Shown here: piece after piece, positions 28,252 to 38,950 of the stretch
Numbering within the stretch: the stretch's first letter is position 1
How the letters are laid out: each line of letters starts with the position of its first letter
Assembly: GCA_001600695.1 (NCBI GenBank)
Contig: BCKQ01000002.1
Location: 744,001-808,000, forward strand
Length of the DNA stretch: 64,000 nt
Direction: 5' to 3'
DNA from: Ascoidea asiatica
Taxonomy: Eukaryota > Ascomycota > Saccharomycetes > Ascoideales > Ascoideaceae
Made by a program: the position numbers and the translations under genes
The notes under the pieces: model-generated
What the model saw: the letters and a program-made list of their open reading frames with translations, nothing else
What the model was told of the DNA's origin: nothing
Database searches by the model: none

Positions 28252-30069
28252 ATGTCTTTTTTAAAAAGGAACATTTCCATCATAAATAAATTGCAGAAAT
28301 CACTTCCAACAAAAAATTGTCTTGAATTATTTTCTCATAGAAGTAATATTACTCGATCTCGAATTTTTTCTAATGAACAACTTGTAAGGAAATATTCTTC
28401 AAAAACACCTCCGTTAAACTCCAATCAAAATAATCCTCCTAAATCAAGTTTTTCTAATAATTATATTAAAAGACGTCCAGTTTTTAATAAATACTTCTTT
28501 CTCGAACTAATTTTATTAATTGGAGGTCTTCAAGCTTCTAAATATATTTACGATAATGTTTATGATTCAGAAAATTTAAATTCAAATTCATATTCAACTA
28601 AAACTTTAGGTAATACCAATTCTCCAAAATATGCTTCAAAAGAAGAAATTGAAAGTGCAATTTTGAAAATTAAAGAAATTGTTGGATCTGATTATGTTTC
28701 AAATTCAGAAAATGAAATTGAATCACATAGGGATTCTTTACAAAATTCATTCAAACCAACTGATTCTGAAAGATCTGATTATATAGTTTATCCTTCATCA
28801 ACTGAAGAAATAATCAAAGTTGTTAAAATTTGTCATTTTTATAAGATTCCAATTGTTCCCTTTTCCGGAGGAACTTCCTTGGAAGGCCATTTTGTTCCAA
28901 CAAGAAATGGTATATGTTTGGATTTGCATAGAATGAATAAAATAATAAAATTGAATCAAGATGATTTGGATGTTGTTGTTCAGCCTGGTTTATCTTGGGA
29001 ATCGTTAGCTGATCAATTAAAACCATACAACTTGTTTTTTGGTCCTGATCCTGGCCCTGGTGCTCAAATTGGTGGAATGGTTGCAACTTCATGTTCTGGT
29101 ACAAATGCTTCAAGATATGGTACAATGAAAGAAAATGTAATTTCTCTAAAAATTGTTTTAGCTGATGGAACATTGATAAAAACAAAAAATCGTCCAAGAA
29201 AATCTGCAGCTGGTTATAATTTAACTGGTTTATTTGTTAGTAGTGAAGGAACATTAGGTATTTGTGTTGAAGCAACTTTGAAATTAAATGTCAAACCAAA
29301 ACATGAAGTTATTGCTATTTCTTATTTTGATTCTGTTAAAGAAGCATCACAAACTGTATCTGATATTTTTAAATCTGGAATTCAATTGAATGCAATTGAA
29401 ATAATGGATTCAAGACAAATGAAATGCGTTAACGTTTGTAAATATACTGATAGAGATTGGGAAGAAAAAAATCTATTAATTTGTAAAATTGGTGGTCCAT
29501 CTAAAAATACTTTAAATGATCAAATCAAATTTGTTAAAGAAATATCTCAAAAAAATAATGGCCAGAAATTCGAAATTGGTTCAGATAAAGATAAAAATGA
29601 TCAATTATGGTCTGCAAGAAAAACTGGACTTTGGTCTTCAGTTGATTATGGTCGATTAATTGATCCGAATATGCAATATTGGACTACTGATGTAGCTGTT
29701 CCTGTATCAAGATTACCTGATGTTATTGAAGAAACTGTCAATGATATTGAAGATTCCGGATTACATACAGCTGTTTTAAGTCATGCAGGTGATGGAAATT
29801 TTCATGCAATTATAATGTTTCCTCCAAATAAAGAACATATTGCAACTCAAGTTTTACATAGAATGACTAAAAGAGCAATCGATAATGAAGGAACAGTTTC
29901 TGGTGAACATGGAGTTGGATTAAGTAAAAGAGATTTTTTGACTGATGAATTAGGTCAAGAAACAATTGATACAATGAGAAGTATAAAATTTGCATTGGAT
30001 CCTTTATGTATTTTCAATCCTGATAAAGTATTTAAAATTGATCCTTTGGATACAAAAGCAAGTCATTAA
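28252..30069 (+). CDS. DLD1: D-lactate dehydrogenase (cytochrome c), mitochondrial
   Basis: 605 aa from ATG 28252; the frame is open five codons earlier but begins GTG. A basic N-terminal presequence (FLKRNISIINKLQKSL) is followed by a hydrophobic segment FFLELILLIGGLQASKYIY at about 83-101, typical of a protein led to the intermembrane space. The FAD-binding PCMH domain starts near 180 (IVYPSSTEEIIKVVKIC, PFSGGTSLEGHF), and GPDPGPGAQIGGMVAT binds FAD. C-terminal VSGEHGVGLSKRDFL and FNPDKVFK are the FAD-oxidase C-terminal signature. It oxidises D-lactate to pyruvate and passes electrons to cytochrome c. Length matches the family (587 aa in S. cerevisiae). Confidence 0.95.
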   Translation: MSFLKRNISIINKLQKSLPTKNCLELFSHRSNITRSRIFSNEQLVRKYSSKTPPLNSNQNNPPKSSFSNNYIKRRPVFNKYFFLELILLIGGLQASKYIYDNVYDSENLNSNSYSTKTLGNTNSPKYASKEEIESAILKIKEIVGSDYVSNSENEIESHRDSLQNSFKPTDSERSDYIVYPSSTEEIIKVVKICHFYKIPIVPFSGGTSLEGHFVPTRNGICLDLHRMNKIIKLNQDDLDVVVQPGLSWESLADQLKPYNLFFGPDPGPGAQIGGMVATSCSGTNASRYGTMKENVISLKIVLADGTLIKTKNRPRKSAAGYNLTGLFVSSEGTLGICVEATLKLNVKPKHEVIAISYFDSVKEASQTVSDIFKSGIQLNAIEIMDSRQMKCVNVCKYTDRDWEEKNLLICKIGGPSKNTLNDQIKFVKEISQKNNGQKFEIGSDKDKNDQLWSARKTGLWSSVDYGRLIDPNMQYWTTDVAVPVSRLPDVIEETVNDIEDSGLHTAVLSHAGDGNFHAIIMFPPNKEHIATQVLHRMTKRAIDNEGTVSGEHGVGLSKRDFLTDELGQETIDTMRSIKFALDPLCIFNPDKVFKIDPLDTKASH

Positions 30070-30772
30070 AGGTTATTTGTGAAAGTAATTTGCTCAAGTA
30101 TTTATGTTCCTTATCACGAGTTTTAGAAATATTATATTTTCTTACATTTAGATAATCTTTTTAAAAATTTTTATAGATATAAAATTTGTCATATCTCAAT
30201 AGAAAATAAATAGAAAGTCATGAATTAAAACCCATTATTATAAAATGCAAAATGTAAACAAAAAAGTGCAGGACCTGTTTGAAAAATCAAAATGATTAAA
30301 TTTTTCTTTCTAATTCTCGAGCTGTATATATTTTTCTATTTTAGTTTTTTTTTCCAATAAAAGGGCCCAAAAAGGAAAATACAACTACAGATATAATCAT
30401 TAGAGTTTAGCATGTTTTAGCAGAGATCTACCGATTTTAAGCAAAAATTTATCTTTACAAAAGAAGCAAATTTGAAAACCAAAAGTTTTGAAATTTTATT
30501 TGAAGAAAAGCACACCTATTAATGTCTATACACATGATTCAAGACAATTAACTTTGAGCTGAAAAAAAAAATAATTAGTATATCATTAGTCAGGAGCATA
30601 AATATTGAAAGGAAATATTGGGAAAAGGATTCTTTCATGATAAACTTTTAAGGGGTTCAACTTTTCTTAATAATGTGATTTCAATAACGAGTGAGTGTAT
30701 TGTTTAATAAATAGCCTAATTTGAAATTAATTATTATCTGAACTTAATTTAACTTTATATTTGAATTTAACT
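30070..30772. other. Convergent spacer DLD1 / profilin-like gene
   Basis: 703 bp, AT-rich, with AAGGGCCC near 30361. No gene seen. Confidence 0.4.
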
Positions 30773-31192
30773 TCAATTTTCATGTTTATTTATCTCATTA
30801 GCCATTTCGCAAACTGCAGAATGAATAAGATAAATACTTATTGATATATCATTAAAAGAACCAACAAATAAGAAATATTTTGATCTTGCAGTTGCAATAC
30901 CATAATTTTTATTAAAATTTGGTAATAAATCTTGTGGTAAAGTACAAGCCATATGACCTCTACCAGCAATTAAAAAATCATAATGACGATTTAAAACAGA
31001 AAGACCAGTATATTGAAAAGTATATGGATCATTTATTGCCATTAAAATATTTTGAACTTCATTACGAGATAATCTAATTGAGCAACCTTCGGCAACTGGA
31101 CGACAAGTATGAATATCATAAATTGAAACAGTTCCACCAGGCTGACTATATTCAAGAGTATCGACTAAAAATTGTGCAAATGTTTGATCCAT
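30773..31192 (-). CDS. Divergent profilin-like protein
   Basis: 139 aa, ATG at 31192. It keeps the middle of the profilin fold in order: LSRNEVQNIL (as in SPQEIQGL of profilins), INDPYTFQYTGL (compare FQDPPSMFGTGI), RHYDFLIAGRG (compare QKYITIRAEGRS), YGIATARSKYFLFVG (compare GIICVATKLCILVS), and a C-terminal helix SAVCEMANEI. The N-terminus MDQTFAQFL lacks the SWQ-x-Y motif needed for poly-proline binding by classical profilin. Length is 13 residues over the usual 126. Profilins bind monomeric actin; whether this one does is not determined by sequence. Possibly a fast-evolving paralogue with the gene at 20034-20468. Confidence 0.7.
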   Translation of the reverse strand: MDQTFAQFLVDTLEYSQPGGTVSIYDIHTCRPVAEGCSIRLSRNEVQNILMAINDPYTFQYTGLSVLNRHYDFLIAGRGHMACTLPQDLLPNFNKNYGIATARSKYFLFVGSFNDISISIYLIHSAVCEMANEINKHEN

Positions 31193-32230
31193 TATTATTT
31201 TGATATTTTTTTCAGATAATATTTTTAAAAAAAAAATTGATGAAGCCTAGTAATATTATTAGTGAGTGATTTAATGAATGAATTATTCAATGAATTATTG
31301 AAATGAAATATTGAAATAAGTGATGTTTTAGTCGAATAGTCCAATAGATATATATAAAAAAAAAAGATTTAGTTAATGTACACAACTAAAAAAGGGACTT
31401 TTTTACGACTCTAAATGATTTGTCTATATTTGTTTGCTTTCTTATTTAGAATAAAAACTCCATTAAAAAATAAAATAGTCTTATTATAGCTTGAATTTTA
31501 TACCGAATGTGTTGTTTAACAAAGAAACTAATTGAAAGTTTGACTCTTATTTTCAAATAGAGAAATGTATATTGATGTTTAAATTGATTGAAATTGAATT
31601 AAGTTGTTTTAAAGTGAAAAAAAAAATAAGATAAGAAATATTTGTAATTTCCCGATTTTCTAAATAGCACAAGGGTTATGGAAAAGATTAACTCAATTAA
31701 AGATATATGAAATACCAAAGGATTTAAGTTATTTATCCAAGCTTGATACAATTAAAAATATGGTTGAGTTGTGACAAAAAGGAATTAAAAGACTTAAAAT
31801 AAATATATATCTCTTCAATATTACGGTATTCAGTGTTGTAAAATCAGTGAATTTGAGTTCTAAACTTTTTGAAGACAATTTTTGAAAAAAAATTTGAAAA
31901 GTGAAAAGCTTTGGAACAAACGAATTAGGAAATAGTGCCAGAATGTTGGTCTTTAACTTTTAATTTTTTTAAATTTCTAATATGTGCACCTGTATTTGTA
32001 GCTATATGACCTAGATAAAGTTTAGATTTCATTTGGCGTCCTGTTTTTAATTGATAAACGCGTTAAAAACAAAGGGAAATTAAATATAAATTATTTTTGA
32101 TAATATTCAAATATTCAGAAATAAAATATTATCAATTCATCAATATATCAAATAATTTCTAATATAATCTAATCAATCAATTGAAATATATAAATATAAT
32201 CATTAAGTCGTTAAATTGTTTGTTTCAAAA
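31193..32230 (+). promoter_or_regulatory. Divergent region profilin-like / RFA3
   Basis: 1038 bp between divergent starts. No ORF. The RFA3-proximal part holds ACGCGT (separate entry); the rest is AT-rich with poly-A tracts. Confidence 0.4.
32058..32063. promoter_or_regulatory. MluI cell-cycle box upstream of RFA3
   Basis: Exact ACGCGT palindrome 168 bp before the RFA3 ATG. It is the consensus for MBF (Mbp1-Swi6), which drives G1/S expression of replication genes in yeasts. Confidence 0.6.
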
Positions 32231-32575
32231 ATGGCAGAAAGAACACCAAGAGTAAATCAACCATTATTACATGAATTCAAAAATAAAGTAGTTAGAATTA
32301 TTGGAAAATTAACTGAATTAAAATCATTAAATAAAGGTGTATTGTATAGTTCAGGTAATATAAATATAAATATACCACAAAACTTAAAATTTGAAGTTGG
32401 ACAATATTATGAAATAACTGGAAAAGTTTTAGAAGATTTAAGTATTAATACATTTGATAGAGTTTGTTTTTTTAATGAAGATGATCCAAATGGTGAAAAA
32501 ATTGAAATTAATGAAAATGCAGTTAATAGTTTAGTTAAATTTTGTCATAAATTTCCTGAAGTATTTTACGCATAA
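32231..32575 (+). CDS. RFA3: Replication protein A, 14-kDa subunit
   Basis: 114 aa from ATG 32231; the frame upstream starts TTG. The N-terminal ERTPRVNQPLLHEFKNKVVRIIGKL matches the RPA14 pattern (ETPRVDP then VFRIIA). A single OB-fold follows, with EVGQYYEITGKV and a C-terminal helix LVKFCHKFPEVFYA comparable to RLCKKYPEIY. Rfa3 forms the trimerisation core of RPA with Rfa1 and Rfa2, the main single-stranded DNA binder in replication and repair. Slightly shorter than S. cerevisiae (122 aa). Confidence 0.88.
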   Translation: MAERTPRVNQPLLHEFKNKVVRIIGKLTELKSLNKGVLYSSGNININIPQNLKFEVGQYYEITGKVLEDLSINTFDRVCFFNEDDPNGEKIEINENAVNSLVKFCHKFPEVFYA

Positions 32576-32715
32576 TAAATATTACATATTTATATTTTAT
32601 ATTTATATTTATATTTGTATGTATATATATATATATGTTTCTAATGTTGTATATCATTGTTTTCTATATATAGAGAGATATATTTAATTGAATAAAGATT
32701 TTTTTTTTTTTTTCA

Positions 32716-33579
32716 CTAAAATTTAAATACATTATCTTTTGAATAACCTAATTCAGCTAAAACACCAGTAACTTCACCTTGTTCAGTTTTTGAAGCTTTT
32801 GTACCAGATAAGAATTTATATAAAGGTTGTGGACCACAAACAAAAGCGAAAGTTTTTTCATCAGTTTTTGGTAAATTTTCTTTTAAATAATCTTTTGTAA
32901 TAAAACCAATATTACCATCTTTCCAATTTTCTGGAGCTTTATCAACAAAATAATGAATTTTAACTTGATCAGGGAATTTTAAAGCAATTTCATCAATTTT
33001 TGATTTTAATAAAATATCTTCAGGAGATTTATTACCATAAAATAAATTAATTTTTGTTTTATCAATTGGATTTGAAGTAATTTCTTGTAATAATTGAAAT
33101 AATGGAGTTATACCAGTACCTGCACCTAATAAAGAAATTGAATCAAATTTATTTGGAGACCATTTAAATTTTATTAAAGGACCTTTAAAAGAAACAGAAT
33201 CATTTGGAGATAAATTAAAAATATAAGAACCAAATTTTGAATTTGGATAATTTTTAATAACAAAATCTAATTCACCTTTTAAATCATTTTTTGAAATTGG
33301 AGTATATGGTCTAATAACTCCATTACCTTTTGCTAATAATAAAGAAGCAGTTTCTAAACCAGATATATGATTACTTGAAGGTAAATCAAAAATAAATTTT
33401 TTTGTATCATGAGATAAATCTTCAACTTTTTTTAATTTTAAATCAATCCAATCACCAGTACCGGTAAAAGTTTTAATTGGAACAGATTTTAACATTATAT
33501 TTGTTGAATAATAATAATAAGCTCCAGCAATTGTTGCACCTAAAATTCCAGTTTTTAATAATTTTCCACCAATTGGCAT
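32716..33579 (-). CDS. MCR1: Mitochondrial NADH-cytochrome b5 reductase
   Basis: 287 aa. An N-terminal membrane anchor (about 6-26, LLKTGILGATIAGAYYYYS) is followed by an FAD-binding barrel with the RPYTPIS motif near 90. The NAD domain has GAGTGITPLFQLL near 151 and CGPQPLYKFLSG near 250. The C-terminal ELGYSKDNVFKF is the hallmark ending of Mcr1 rather than Cbr1. It reduces cytochrome b5 and, in yeast, supports ergosterol synthesis and D-erythroascorbyl radical recycling from the outer membrane and intermembrane space. Length matches the family (302 aa). Convergent with RFA3, only 140 bp apart. Confidence 0.93.
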   Translation of the reverse strand: MPIGGKLLKTGILGATIAGAYYYYSTNIMLKSVPIKTFTGTGDWIDLKLKKVEDLSHDTKKFIFDLPSSNHISGLETASLLLAKGNGVIRPYTPISKNDLKGELDFVIKNYPNSKFGSYIFNLSPNDSVSFKGPLIKFKWSPNKFDSISLLGAGTGITPLFQLLQEITSNPIDKTKINLFYGNKSPEDILLKSKIDEIALKFPDQVKIHYFVDKAPENWKDGNIGFITKDYLKENLPKTDEKTFAFVCGPQPLYKFLSGTKASKTEQGEVTGVLAELGYSKDNVFKF

Positions 33580-36269
33580 ATTGAGATTTAATAAATTAAT
33601 TGAATTGAATTGAATTGAATTGAGTGAATGGAAAAGTAATTGAGTTAATAGAATTCATATAACTTTATTGATATGATATATAAAGAAATGAATATATGAA
33701 TATCTTTAAGAGAATTGAATTGAATTAAAATTTATTGACATAATAAATCACATAATAAATTACATATTAAATAAACTAAATAAAGAGAAATTGCTCAATT
33801 CCACAACCAATACAAAAGTCGCCATTCAGATCCTATCAGTGCAACCAAAACCAGCACCGGCACTATTACTAAAGTTACCGGAAATATTACTAATAGTTAC
33901 TAAATACATCTTCGGGTTGGGAGCACGGCTTATCTCCGCATGCCAGTTTTGTAACGCATCCATGTCTCTGGAAAAAAAGAAAATAGGACAAAGGAACATG
34001 GAACATGGAAAAAAGGTCTTCCACGAAGTTCCTCTTTCTCTCAATCGTTACCACGCCAACAAATATATGAAGCGAGCCTTCCATTTTCATCCATTGCAAA
34101 TAATATACTACTGTATAAATATATCAATAATGATATTCATTTGAATGTCAATTGGAATATCTTTTTGAATATCAATTGATAGAATATCACTGGAAAAAAA
34201 TATCCTATTATGTTAATTGATAAAAAAATATTTACCGATAAAAATATGTATTAAAAGCTACAAAATTTATCTCAGTTTCAATTTTCTCCCGAATCGAGAC
34301 ATCAAAAAAGTCTCCAATCAGAACTTCTTTTAAACGAAGAGCATAAATATCAACCATAACTTATATGACTGTCATAGTCTTCAAAATTGAAATTTTAAAC
34401 CCTCTAGTATCAAAACTATTCAAGTAATCAATCTGATTCAAGATTATTCAAATAGTTAGTGAAAATATTGAAAATTAGAAAAAAAAGCTAACAATTTTCA
34501 GAATTAATATTAACTAGAATTAACTTTTGAAATGCCCTTAAATTCAATAATTTTGAACTTTTTCTCTAACCTTTTTTCGCCGAATCCTATCTTGTCCCTA
34601 TAATTTTCAACCTTTTTCTACAATAGTTTTTCTACTGTACTGTACTTTTCTCTCTATGGTTTTTGGTCCTCTATTATTTTCCCATAATGTTTCCCTGTAG
34701 TATCCAGTATATTTCAATTTGTTCAAGTTACTTTCAACAACAGCTTCAAACAAAAGACAGAGAAAATAATAGCTTCAACAACCTAACATTACTTGTAATA
34801 TTATGAGCATTACTATTACTGCTAATAATGTTAAACAATTCTAATGGAAAAAAATTAGGATTGTTTAGGAAAATTAATCGGACATGAATTGGAACTGAAA
34901 TGATAATACTTCAAGTAACGCAGATTTCAATCAAACCTGATATAAAATTAAAACAGATTCTAATCAAAATTTATTTTAAGTAGAAATGAAATCAATTTCA
35001 ACCAAATGTGATAATTCTAAACATCAATCTGAACCTTGAGATTATTGAAGACAGAAAATAGATTCAGAGTAAGGAATGAAATATGGAATAGGGAATATGG
35101 AATTTCATATGGGAAATCAGAAAAGGAAATTACAGAAATAAAAGATTTTCTATGGGTGCAAACTCAAGGAATGCCATGGGAAGGATTCACTTCACTCTGA
35201 GCGCTTAAAAACTAATTCACCTTAAACCTTTACTCAGAATCTCCCTTGTTTCTTCGCATACTTTTTTTTCCTTTGAGTTTCCCTTAATTTTATTTCCTTT
35301 ATTTTCACGTTTAAAATTTCTCCTTTAAATTTGTTATTTCATTTCTCATATAATTTTCTACTTAACTTACCATTTAATTTATAACTTATATAATCCTGTT
35401 TAAATTTCTTTTTTCTTTTTCTTTTTATTTAATCATAAATTCTTTATAAACTGATAGAATATTACCATTAAATTCAAGATGAATTCTATTAGTATTAATA
35501 ATCCCAATAATATTTGTTATACTTGTAATTATTTATAATAGATTAATTATCATCAATTCATTTAGATAATTAATAAACCTTTTTTGAAGTTTATTTAAAA
35601 ATACAATCAATTAACTTATTAATCATCTACTGGATGATCATCAATAAAAAGTCATAATGATATATCAAATTCAAGAACTAAAGAATTAATCTATTAGTCC
35701 ATTATCCAATAATCAATCAATCAATTAAAGAGCATTATTATATTGATATAAGATAATATATTTATCAATTCCCTTAGCTTCCTCTTTAACAATTACTATA
35801 ATAATTATAATATATTAACAATAATATTAATATCAGCAATCTAATCAATTAGATAAATTAAATAATTCAATTTAACTGGTGCTAACCATTTTTTGATGTA
35901 TTTGAATATGTGTTATCAATAAAATTATATCCATCAATAAACTTAATCACTTAAACACCACTCAAAGACATTAAAAGACATAAAGAGGAAATTCATTGAG
36001 TTCATTAAGTTTATTAAAGTTGAATTCTTTAAAGAAGATTTAGATACAATCTTTTAAGCCTAATGCATTTAATTCTTTTTTTAAATTAATTATTTGATCA
36101 ATAAGGTTTTCAAATTTCATAAGTTTTATCTCACTTTTCTTTCTTGCTTATTCTTTTCTTTTTTAATATTTTATCATCTAAATCATTTAATCCATTAAAA
36201 AAAACAAATAAAAATAAGGTTTATAATTAATATCCAAAAAATAATAATTTTATAGATAAAAGTTTGAAA
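33580..36269. other. Left part of a 6.85-kb gene desert; MCR1 promoter at its edge
   Basis: Begins with five tandem TTGAA units (33599-33622) then a GC-richer island at about 33800-34090, presumably the MCR1 promoter; ORFs there start TTG or lack homology. The rest is AT-rich with no open frame. TCCCTTAGCTTCCTCTTTAACAA near 35769-35792 resembles the B block of the repeat array further right. Confidence 0.45.
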
Positions 36270-36517
36270 ATGCAGTTGATTTGTTGATTTGTTTGTTGCT
36301 TTTTAATACTTGGGTTTTAACATTAGAAAACATAATTTTATTTCAATCTCATTTTGTTAATCTTTTTTTCAAAAAGTTGGCTGATGATAATAATCAACAA
36401 ATAGAACTCCTAATACTTTTTCCACCTAAATATCATCGTTTAAATAAGAAAAGTAATTATCAAATAAATCACTTAAGGAGAAACCATAAAATGATAAATC
36501 TTACTGATATCACTTAA
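36270..36517 (+). pseudogene. Small ORF with hydrophobic leader, frameshifted by 8-bp duplication
   Basis: ATG at 36270 is followed after four codons by TGA at 36285. The cause appears to be a tandem duplication of TTGATTTG (36276-36283 and 36284-36291). The +2 frame entered after the duplication is open to 36517, about 75 codons, and starts with a hydrophobic stretch like a signal peptide, then Asn/Gln/Lys-rich sequence. No homologue recognised. It may simply be chance, given its size and the AT-rich context. Confidence 0.3.
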
Positions 36518-36519
36518 AA

Positions 36520-38950
36520 TCACTCTTCTCCAAATCAGCAAACTTTACTAATTAATTCTTTAATCTCATTATACTTTACAATAATAATCATTGAATTGAG
36601 GTGTAAAAGTATCATTCGTCTTACAGAAATATAATGAAAGATTAATCGGTGAAAAATTCAAAAAAAAAATAATCATAATTCATAATTATTATTAATAGAA
36701 GTTAAAATTATAAGATAAACTCTTAAGGTTTTGCTGCATTATTGAAAATATAATCATGTTCACTTGTCTTAGTTCTTAAGTTGAATGATTGTATCAAAAA
36801 CCTAGTCCTCACAAATTATTCATAAAAAACAATCTCATCTGATAGTTTTATCTTCAAAATGTAGTTGAGAGAATAATCAAACAATTTACCGATAAATACA
36901 GCGATTCTAGAAAGAACTGCTGCTGATTTCTTCATTCACATATTATCACTTAAATCAGAAATATTATCATTAATTATTTCATGAAATAAACCTATATCAA
37001 AAGTGGTATTTCTCTGTTATTCAATTTCAATACTCCAATCTCAAATTTCAAATCTTCTTTAATAATTTTCCAATTCTCCATTTTTAATGAGTTTCAATAG
37101 CAATCATTGAATGAAAGACATAATTTTTTTTACAGAAGTGCAATTGAAAAAAATCTATCAATAGTGTTTTTGCATTTGGAAGAAAAACAGCTATTGCTTT
37201 CGTTATTTAACTACTATTGCTCAGATCAGGAGAATGATCATTAATGATTTTTTTGCTAAAATCCAAATTTTAAAGGTAGTAAATTTTTTTTAATATTGGT
37301 TGTTTTTACCCTCTAATCTTAATTCTTTCATTAACTAATTCTCTGATTTTATCAAGGTTTTATATTGATCATTGAGTTAGGAATATCATTTTTCCTATAA
37401 AAATACAATAAAGGAAGTAGCTACTAAAAAGAATCAGTATTTAAAATTTATATTCAAACAATAATTAATCATCAAAAATATCATTAATTTCACTTATCCT
37501 ATATTTCTTAGAATTGAATAATATTATTAAAAACTGTTTTTGAAATAAACTTTAAAAAAATATATTTTTTTTTTTGATTTCATTTTAATAATCTTTATGA
37601 AAATAGTCAAACAATTAACTAGTAATGGTTGATAGTTGAAGGAAAGCTGCTGATACTTCTTAACTTCATGAAGTGTTAGCATTAATTTTTATAAAACATT
37701 CAAAGATGGATAGCCAGTTCAATCACATTCTAAAATTAACATACCAAAAAACCTGAAATTATAAGATATAGTCGTGAAGTTTCGCTTAATTTTTGGAGAA
37801 AAAAGTTTAAATTGTTCACTTATCTTACTTTTTAAAATTGAATGATTGTATCAAAAACCAGTTTTTTGCATAGATTTTTTAAAAATAATATCTTATTATA
37901 TTCTCCTTCAGATAATCATTTTTTAAAATGTGGTTATTATTGACAATAGTAAAGAAATAAAATTGCTAGTATTTTTTCTTTTCGAACATTATCACTTTAA
38001 TGAATATCTGGTAAATTCACTAAAGTGTTCAGAGATAAAGCACATTTCAATACAAGTGGATATTTTTGCTATCATTAATATAGTTTAAGTTCGCTCTTCT
38101 TCAATTCAGATTTTCCAAGTATACTAATTAGTTCTCTAATATCCCTTAGCTTTAACAATAATCATTTGATTAAAGTATTAGTTCTTTTAGAAAATTATAG
38201 TTGAAGATTTATGGATTAACTAAACAATTAGCATTTACAATTAATATTGAAAAGGAATGATATGATAAATATCTGTTAATTGTTTAAAAAGTAGTAACAT
38301 TGTTTCCAGGTATTTCATTTCTTTGAATTGAATTACTGTATTAAAAATTTGTTTTTCAGAAACATTTCATGGAAAAGAATTTAGGTTTATAATCTTGTTT
38401 CAAAGTTGATAAAATAATAATTATCAATGTGTAATGGTTGTAATTTAAGAAGAAACTGCTGATACTTTCTTTATCTAGATATTACTTCAGGAAAATAATT
38501 ATTGAATCTGTTATTCATTGATATATTATTTTGAAACCAAAGAGTCTATTCAACTTAATTGTCTATTTGTTAATTTAATTTTTTAGTCTGCTAAGACTAA
38601 TATTAATTTTTTCACAAAGATAATAATTTTTTTGAAGTATTAGTCTCTTATAGGAAGTTCTGAATAATATTAAATTATTTAATACTAAGGTAAAATGACT
38701 TCTTCACTAATTATATTATATTCAATTGGTGAAGCATTAGTTTAATTATACAATAGCTATTATTATTTGCCTTGGTATTCAACGATTGAATTGGAAAAAC
38801 CTGATTTTGAGTCAAAGGAGTTCAACTGAAGTTTTTTCAAAGCAAACTATTCATTTCTATACTTCTGTCTTAATTACTATATTTGGTTGCACACTTGTAA
38901 AATATTATAATTATTGTGTTATTTGTTGTATGAAAAAGTGTCAATTCTCT
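36520..38950 (+). repeat. Decayed tandem repeat array (period ~0.3-0.8 kb, modal ~480 bp)
   Basis: Three recurring blocks alternate in the order A, C, B. B blocks (ACAATAATCATTGA..TAAAGTAT.A.T..TCTTA.AGAA) start near 36530, 37020, 37310, 38090 and 38560. C blocks (GCTGCTGATACTTC) are near 36915, 37645 and 38455, with weaker ones near 37190 and 37964. A blocks (TTGAATGATTGTATCAAAAACC) are near 36781, 37839, 38325 and 38778. The best pair, TAATGGTTG..A.TT.AAG.A..A.CTGCTGATACTT at 37623-37658 and 38432-38467, differs by a few substitutions and one indel. Spacings between like blocks vary. No coding frame. Confidence 0.65.

Noticed and set aside
33791-34144. 117-codon ORF and two antisense ORFs in the MCR1 upstream region
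   Set aside because: The plus-strand frame starts with TTG, none has homology I recognise, and all three arise from a GC-richer promoter island with few stop codons.
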